Positions 6,946 through 10,874 of a DNA stretch of 10,874 nt are shown in pieces. The position numbers were made by a program, and so were the translations under genes. Numbering within the stretch: position 1 is the stretch's first letter; every line of letters begins with the position of its first letter. A model generated the notes under the pieces. The model ran no database searches. It was not told the origin of the DNA and saw only the letters and a list, made by a program, of their open reading frames with translations. Source of the DNA: an uncultured Amylibacter sp. (GTDB taxonomy: Bacteria > Pseudomonadota > Alphaproteobacteria > Rhodobacterales > Rhodobacteraceae); NCBI GenBank assembly GCA_938001995.1, contig CALLAV010000160.1, positions 1 to 10,874 of the forward strand, read 5' to 3'.

Positions 6946-8220
6946 TTAGCTTGCTGTTGCAGGCTTTTGTTCGCCTTCTGCGGCGTCCGCGTAAACGATC
7001 AGCGGCTCTGCCTCGCGGCGTACGGCTTCTTCGTTCACAACCACTTCTGCAACATTCTCAAGCCCTGGCAGTTCGAACATTGTATCGAGCAGGATGTCTT
7101 CCATGATGGAGCGCAACCCGCGTGCCCCGGTTTTGCGTTCAATCGCGCGTTTGGCGATGGCTGACAGCGCGTCATCTGTGAATTTCAGTTGCGCGTCTTC
7201 CAGCTCGAACAGGCGTTGGTATTGCTTAACCAGTGCGTTCTTTGGTTCAGACAGGATTGTAACCAGCGCGTCTTCGTCTAGGTCCGTCAGCGTTGCAATT
7301 ACGGGCAGACGGCCGACAAACTCTGGGATCAGGCCGAATTTCAACAGATCTTCTGGCTCGAGGTCCGTGAACACTTCGCCCACGCCGCGGCTGTCTTCTT
7401 CTTGCACATCCGCACCAAAACCGATGCCAGAGCCTTTGCCCCGTTGGCCGATGATCTTTTCGAGACCTGCAAATGCACCACCACAGATGAACAGGATGTT
7501 GGTTGTGTCCACTTGCAGGAATTCCTGCTGTGGATGCTTGCGCCCGCCTTGCGGAGGAACAGAGGCAACCGTGCCTTCCATGATCTTCAACAGCGCCTGT
7601 TGCACCCCTTCCCCGCTGACGTCGCGGGTGATGGAAGGATTGTCAGACTTGCGCGTGATCTTATCAACTTCGTCGATATAAACGATGCCGCGTTGTGCGC
7701 GTTCCACGTTATATTCAGATGCTTGCAGCAGTTTGAGGATGATGTTTTCCACATCTTCCCCCACGTAGCCTGCTTCGGTCAGTGTGGTTGCATCTGCCAT
7801 CGTGAACGGCACATCCAGAATACGTGCCAGTGTCTGCGCCAGCAGCGTCTTACCGCAGCCCGTCGGACCGATGAGCATAATGTTGGATTTCGCCAGCTCA
7901 ATTTCGGAATTCTTCTCGGCGTGGTTCAGACGTTTATAGTGGTTGTGCACCGCCACAGACAGAACCCGTTTTGCCATCGACTGACCAATGACATAGTCAT
8001 CCAGAACCTGACAAATTTCTTGTGGTGTCGGAACACCTTCGCCCGATTTGACGAGGCCGGATTTGGCCTCTTCGCGGATGATGTCCATACACAATTCAAC
8101 ACATTCATCGCAGATAAAGACCGTTGGCCCCGCGATTAATTTGCGTACTTCATGCTGGCTTTTGCCGCAAAAGGAGCAATACAGCGTGTTTTTCGCGTCG
8201 CCATTGCTTGAATTTGCCAT
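6946..8220 (-). CDS. clpX: ATP-dependent Clp protease ATP-binding subunit ClpX
   Basis: ClpX is the hexameric AAA+ unfoldase that recognises tagged or adaptor-delivered proteins and feeds them into ClpP. All hallmarks are present in 424 residues: the N-terminal C4 zinc domain (C15, C18, C37, C40), Walker A GPTGCGKT 118-125, pore loop GYVG 151-154, Walker [10 protein letters not shown] 179-187, the RKH pore loop 227-229, the IGF loop that docks on ClpP (266-268), and sensor-2 GARGLR 366-371. The start ATG (8220-8218) has GGAG 7 bases before it. clpP lies upstream on the same strand with a 233-bp gap that has its own promoter-like elements, so clpX can probably be transcribed separately. In alphaproteobacteria ClpXP degrades cell-cycle and stress regulators; the targets here are not known. 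Confidence 0.98.
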   Translation of the reverse strand: MANSSNGDAKNTLYCSFCGKSQHEVRKLIAGPTVFICDECVELCMDIIREEAKSGLVKSGEGVPTPQEICQVLDDYVIGQSMAKRVLSVAVHNHYKRLNHAEKNSEIELAKSNIMLIGPTGCGKTLLAQTLARILDVPFTMADATTLTEAGYVGEDVENIILKLLQASEYNVERAQRGIVYIDEVDKITRKSDNPSITRDVSGEGVQQALLKIMEGTVASVPPQGGRKHPQQEFLQVDTTNILFICGGAFAGLEKIIGQRGKGSGIGFGADVQEEDSRGVGEVFTDLEPEDLLKFGLIPEFVGRLPVIATLTDLDEDALVTILSEPKNALVKQYQRLFELEDAQLKFTDDALSAIAKRAIERKTGARGLRSIMEDILLDTMFELPGLENVAEVVVNEEAVRREAEPLIVYADAAEGEQKPATAS

Positions 8221-8335
8221 TTGAATTCTCCGCTCTTTTACTTGCCCGATCCCACGTCATCGCGCAGGTTAGCTGGTGTTTTTCGCCCAACTTTTTGCCA
8301 CCGTATGGCAGAAATAAACTGGGTACAATGCCAAT

Positions 8336-8364
8336 ATTATAACGATTTACTCAAACGATTTCAC
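8336..8364 (-). promoter_or_regulatory. Candidate housekeeping promoter of clpX with a direct repeat in the spacer
   Basis: Read on the minus strand, GTGAAA (8364-8359) is followed after 17 bases by a perfect TATAAT (8341-8336), about 115 bp before the clpX start. The -35 matches consensus at 4 of 6 positions. The 8-mer AAATCGTT occurs twice (8361-8354 and 8348-8341) at a 13-base period and fills the -35/-10 spacer, overlapping the end of each box. This is a sequence-only prediction; the start of transcription is not known. Confidence 0.45.
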
Positions 8365-8389
8365 GAACTGAGAACATATCAGACAGTAG

Positions 8390-8413
8390 TCCATGCCCGC
8401 GATTGGACATGGA
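8390..8413. repeat. Inverted repeat in the clpP-clpX gap
   Basis: TCCATG (8390-8395) and CATGGA (8408-8413) form a perfect 6-bp inverted repeat around 12 bases, 41 bp past the clpP stop codon. No T-run follows on the minus strand, so it is at best a weak or factor-dependent transcript end or an mRNA 3' structure. The rest of the 8221-8453 gap, besides the clpX promoter candidate and ribosome site, shows nothing I can name. Confidence 0.25.
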
Positions 8414-8453
8414 TTACTTAATATGTATTCCTAAACAAACCTTTTAGATTTTC

Positions 8454-9083
8454 TTAGGCGTCTTCGGAACCTTCTTCGCGCTTTTGAACGATTTCGTCGA
8501 TCAGACCCCAATCTTTGGCCTCCTCGGCGGTCATGAAGTTGTCACGATCGAGCGCTTTTTCAACGTTTTCAATGTCTTGGCCGCAGTGTTTGACATAGAT
8601 GTTGTTGAGGCGATCTTTCAGCTCAAGGATTTCCTTTGCGTGCAGCGCAATATCGGACGCCTGCCCTTGGAAACCGCCAGACGGCTGATGCACCATGATG
8701 CGCGAGTTTGGCAGGCTGAACCGCATACCAGGTTCGCCAGCTGCCATGAGCAAGGAGCCCATCGAGGCCGCCTGCCCCACACAAAGGGTCGAAACCTTCG
8801 GGCGGATGTACTGCATCGTGTCGTAAATCGACAGACCAGAGGTCACGACGCCACCTGGGCTGTTGATATACATCGCAATGTCTTTGGTCGGGTTTTCCGC
8901 CTCTAGGAACAGCAATTGCGCCACGATCAGCGTGGACATGCCGTCATGCACTGGGCCAGAAACGAAAATAATCCGCTCCTTAAGAAGACGGGAAAAAATA
9001 TCATAGGCACGTTCGCCACGGGCGGTTTGCTCAACCACCATAGGAACGAGCGTGTTTGCATAGACTTCGAGTGGATCTCTCAT
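8454..9083 (-). CDS. clpP: ATP-dependent Clp protease proteolytic subunit ClpP
   Basis: ClpP is the serine peptidase that forms a double heptameric barrel and degrades proteins threaded in by ClpX or ClpA. The 209-residue protein carries the catalytic triad S107 (GQAASMGS), H132 (MVHQPSGG) and D181 (LDRDNF). The Ser-His and His-Asp spacings of 25 and 49 residues are the same as in E. coli ClpP, and INSPGG (73-78), the oxyanion/substrate strand, is intact. The start ATG at 9083 gives [19 protein letters not shown], a normal N-terminus with a short propeptide; the ribosome site is weak (AGG in CAGGC, about 9 bases before). clpX follows downstream on the same strand. A heat-shock-like promoter candidate lies just upstream. 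Confidence 0.98.
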   Translation of the reverse strand: MRDPLEVYANTLVPMVVEQTARGERAYDIFSRLLKERIIFVSGPVHDGMSTLIVAQLLFLEAENPTKDIAMYINSPGGVVTSGLSIYDTMQYIRPKVSTLCVGQAASMGSLLMAAGEPGMRFSLPNSRIMVHQPSGGFQGQASDIALHAKEILELKDRLNNIYVKHCGQDIENVEKALDRDNFMTAEEAKDWGLIDEIVQKREEGSEDA

Positions 9084-9114
9084 TTTGGATAGCCTGTATT
9101 AGAGTTGTTTCGCA

Positions 9115-9147
9115 CTAACAGTAGTTCGGTGTTTGGGGGGCTTCAAG
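9115..9147 (-). promoter_or_regulatory. Candidate heat-shock (RpoH-type) promoter of clpP
   Basis: On the minus strand CTTGAA (9147-9142) is followed after 17 bases by CTACTGTTAG (9124-9115), which places a transcript start near 9108 and a leader of about 25 bases. The alphaproteobacterial sigma-32 pattern I remember is CTTG, 16-18 bases, CYTATNTNNG; the -35 is perfect, the -10 matches five of seven fixed or Y/R-restricted positions, and the gap counted from CTTG is 19, one base long. clpP is a heat-shock gene in many bacteria, which supports the reading, but the -10 is imperfect. Confidence 0.4.
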
Positions 9148-9300
9148 GCGTCATTGATCGATAGCGAAATATACTCCTCGAACCGCATTTAAATGAAAGT
9201 CATTCAAAAGAACGCACAAATTTCCAAGCGGGGTTTCTGATTTTTTACTTCGGTTATCTTGACCATATTTGAAAGAGTTCGAAAATCGTGACCAATTTCA

Positions 9301-9312
9301 CAGTAATTACTG
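9301..9312. promoter_or_regulatory. 12-bp perfect palindrome before the lysine-rich exported protein gene
   Basis: CAGTAATTACTG is a perfect 12-bp palindrome 46 bp upstream of ATG 9359. Upstream of it TGACCA occurs twice in direct orientation (9260-9265 and 9289-9294). The position suits a transcription-factor site for the divergent clpP/exported-protein region. No -35/-10 pair of good quality was found for this gene, and the regulator is unknown. Confidence 0.3.
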
Positions 9313-9358
9313 GTTAGCGGCGTAAACCTAAGATCAGGTAAACGAGAGGAAATGAAAA

Positions 9359-9856
9359 ATGATTATTCGAATTCTATTTTTTGGCGTTGCATTGGCTTTT
9401 GTGACCACGGCCCCAACTGTTTTTGCGCCCCAAACAACATACGCAACAGCAGGTAATTTACCCGAAGCAAAGAAATCTGACCGCAAACAAGTCAAAAAAC
9501 AACGTGAAACCTTTGAAGAAAAAGCGAAACGAAAAAAGCTGGCGCGCGACAAGGTTAAAAAACTCAAGGCGTTGGATCGTAAGATCGTCAAAGAACTCAA
9601 GGCAGTTGAAAAGGCTGAAAAAGAAAATAAGCGCGCCAAAGAAATGCAGAAATTTTGGAAAGCCAAAGAGCGCGAATTGAAAAAGAAAAAGACATTCACC
9701 AGCGATGCCGAAGTGGACAAGCACTTCAAAGACATCGAGCAAGCCAAAAAAGAGATCAAAAATTATAAGAATCTAGAAAAAGGCAGCAAAAAACGTGCGG
9801 CCAAGCACCGTAAGAAGGCCCAATCCTTAGAGCGTGAAGCCCGCAATCTGCTTTAA
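9359..9856 (+). CDS. Exported, highly lysine-rich coiled-coil protein of unknown function
   Basis: I do not recognise this 165-residue protein. It starts MIIRILFFGVALAF, a signal-peptide core, with the best signal peptidase site after A31 (TYATA before GN); cutting after A23 would leave proline at +1 and is less likely. There is no cysteine, so it is not a lipoprotein. By my count the mature 134 residues hold 39 Lys, 11 Arg, 17 Glu and 6 Asp, a net charge near +27. Residues about 35-110 and 117-163 look like continuous charged helix with A/L/V/I at heptad-like spacing; residues 111-117 (KTFTSDA) break it. GAGAGG at 9344-9349, nine bases before ATG, supports the start, and a strong terminator follows 20 bp after the stop codon. 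It may bind the outer membrane, peptidoglycan, LPS or nucleic acid; this is speculation from charge only. Confidence 0.8.
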   Translation: MIIRILFFGVALAFVTTAPTVFAPQTTYATAGNLPEAKKSDRKQVKKQRETFEEKAKRKKLARDKVKKLKALDRKIVKELKAVEKAEKENKRAKEMQKFWKAKERELKKKKTFTSDAEVDKHFKDIEQAKKEIKNYKNLEKGSKKRAAKHRKKAQSLEREARNLL

Positions 9857-9875
9857 ACTCTCCCCCCTAAACAAA

Positions 9876-9910
9876 ACGCAAAAGGGCGCCACATCGGGCG
9901 CCCTTTTCGT
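9876..9910. terminator. Bidirectional intrinsic terminator between the exported-protein gene and tig
   Basis: AAAAGGGCGCC (9880-9890) pairs with GGCGCCCTTTT (9897-9907) around the loop ACATCG. After a one-base bulge (C9879) the stem adds ACG (9876-9878) with CGT (9908-9910). With a T-run on the right and an A-run on the left it can stop both the plus-strand gene and the convergent tig transcript. Confidence 0.9.
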
Positions 9911-9927
9911 ATTAGAAAGCGGTGAAC

Positions 9928-10874
9928 TTAAGCGTCGTTTTCCAAATCCTCTACTGCTTTTTGCAGTTTCTCTTTGGTTGTGGACTTTTCTTTCACTTCG
10001 GCCAGTTCGATGATGTAATCAACGACTTTGTCTTCAAAGATTGGCGCGCGCATTTGCTGTTGCATCTGCTCGTTTTGTTGAAGGAATTCAAAGAACTGAC
10101 GCTCTTGACCCGGGTACTGCTGGGCTTGCTGCATGGCGGCTTGCTGCATTTCCTGATCTGTCACGGTGATCTCTTGCGCCTGACCGATGTCGGCTAACAA
10201 CAGACCCAAACGCACGCGACGCTCGGCAAGTTCTGTGTGCTCTTTAGTTGTTTCGATCTCTGGGTGGTCGTGGCCTTGAACCTCTGGATTGTCTTCGTGC
10301 CACAACTGATGCGCGATGGATTTCGCTTCGTTTTCAACGAGAGTCGGCGGCAGTTCAAAAGACACCAGCTTGGCCAGCTCGTCCATCAAACCGCGCTTCA
10401 TGACCATGCGGGCCGCGCCGTTGTATTCTTCTTGCAGACGCTCTGTGATCTTGCCTTTCAAGTCAGCCAGATCTTCAGCTCCGAATTTTGTCGCCAACTC
10501 GTCATTGATTTCAGCGGCGGCTGGGGCTTTCACCTCGTTCACTTTACATTCAAAGACTGCGTCTTTGCCTGCAAGGTTCTCAGCTTGGTAATCTGCAGGG
10601 AAGCTAACTTTCACTTCGACATCGTCGCCTGCTTTTGCGCCGACCAACTGCTCTTCAAAACCCGGGATGAAAGAGTTGGAGCCGAGAACAAGCGGATAAT
10701 CGTCTGCTTGGCCGCCGTCAAAAGCAACGCCGTCAACTTTGCCCAAGAAGTTGATCACAACTTGGTCGCCGTCTTTGGCTTTGGAACCTTTTTTGCGATC
10801 TTCAAAGTTTTGTGCGCTTTCGGCCAGATTGGCGAGCGCATCGTCAACATCTTTGTCGTCGATCTTTGCAACCA
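9928..10874 (-). CDS. tig: Trigger factor, N-terminally cut by the window edge
   Basis: Trigger factor is the ribosome-associated chaperone and peptidyl-prolyl isomerase that meets nascent chains first. The frame is open from the right edge to the stop codon at 9928-9930, giving 314 visible residues; an internal GTG at 10758 is not the start, because the reading continues upstream with clear homology ([18 protein letters not shown]...FEDR). Visible parts are the end of the linker, the FKBP-type isomerase domain ([35 protein letters not shown]) and the helical C-terminal chaperone domain, which ends in a Met/Gln-rich stretch and [12 protein letters not shown]. The N-terminal ribosome-docking domain lies outside the window. 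E. coli has tig directly before clpP-clpX on one strand; here a plus-strand gene separates tig from clpP. Confidence 0.97.
   Translation of the reverse strand, partial: VAKIDDKDVDDALANLAESAQNFEDRKKGSKAKDGDQVVINFLGKVDGVAFDGGQADDYPLVLGSNSFIPGFEEQLVGAKAGDDVEVKVSFPADYQAENLAGKDAVFECKVNEVKAPAAAEINDELATKFGAEDLADLKGKITERLQEEYNGAARMVMKRGLMDELAKLVSFELPPTLVENEAKSIAHQLWHEDNPEVQGHDHPEIETTKEHTELAERRVRLGLLLADIGQAQEITVTDQEMQQAAMQQAQQYPGQERQFFEFLQQNEQMQQQMRAPIFEDKVVDYIIELAEVKEKSTTKEKLQKAVEDLENDA

Noticed and set aside
7402..8139. Open frame of 245 codons antisense to clpX
   Set aside because: clpX is unambiguous on the other strand, and the antisense frame has no family resemblance.
8221..8421. Short plus-strand open frames in the clpX-clpP gap
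   Set aside because: No ribosome site, no recognisable product, and they overlap the clpX leader and promoter elements.
9334..9759. Ser/Phe/Leu-rich frame antisense to the lysine-rich protein gene
   Set aside because: Antisense of AAA/AAG/GAA codons gives Phe/Leu/Ser-rich hydrophobic sequence automatically. The plus frame has a ribosome site, signal peptide and terminator.
9928..10758. Reading tig as a complete gene that starts at GTG 10758
   Set aside because: The frame stays open to the window edge with trigger-factor-like sequence upstream, so the gene is cut by the window rather than short.
1..10874. Defence island, prophage, insertion sequence or CRISPR array
   Set aside because: No transposase, integrase, repeat-spacer pattern, tRNA-flanked boundary or phage gene is visible; most genes are core functions of the lineage.

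Overview
The window looks like a chromosomal segment of a marine alphaproteobacterium of the Rhodobacterales (Roseobacter group). The reasons are a DddP-type DMSP lyase, a 3-hydroxybutyrate dehydrogenase C-terminus, an iron-sulfur (6-4) photolyase of the PhrB/CryB type and the moderate G+C. The genus cannot be fixed from the sequence alone.

Layout, left to right. (1) Positions 1-147 hold the 3' end of a short-chain dehydrogenase, probably bdhA. (2) An AT-rich, dyad-rich gap leads into a plus-strand pair: an FeS-BCP-type photolyase (310-1845) and an overlapping small DUF2256 zinc-finger gene (1832-1981). (3) A plus-strand ABC importer of the polar amino acid type follows: ATPase (start best placed at TTG 2128), periplasmic binding protein, a hairpin, and two membrane subunits joined by an ATGA overlap (to 5439). 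(4) dddP (5532-6872) starts 92 bp further on, on the same strand. It keeps every metal-binding and catalytic residue of characterised DddP at the same residue numbers. (5) A strong bidirectional terminator separates dddP from convergent minus-strand clpX (6946-8220) and clpP (8454-9083). (6) A divergent plus-strand gene (9359-9856) encodes an exported, extremely lysine-rich coiled-coil protein that I do not recognise. It lies between clpP and tig. (7) A second bidirectional terminator of nearly the same design separates it from convergent tig (trigger factor), which runs off the right edge without its N-terminus.

How the parts may work together. ClpX unfolds substrates for ClpP, and trigger factor folds nascent chains, so the right half is a proteostasis block, interrupted by the unknown exported protein. 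In the left half, the importer and dddP lie head to tail with no terminator found between them. They may form one uptake-and-cleavage unit, but the binding protein keeps the residues that hold an alpha-amino acid, which argues for an amino-acid-like ligand rather than DMSP itself. The photolyase and DUF2256 pair is a separate DNA-repair unit.

No tRNA, rRNA, CRISPR array, insertion sequence or phage gene was seen. Apart from the gene-bearing regions there is no gene-free stretch above 300 bp; the longest are 9084-9358 and 8221-8453, and both carry promoter-like signals described below. The best candidates for something undescribed are the transporter-dddP association, the lysine-rich exported protein, and the cysteine-bearing extracytoplasmic parts of the permeases.
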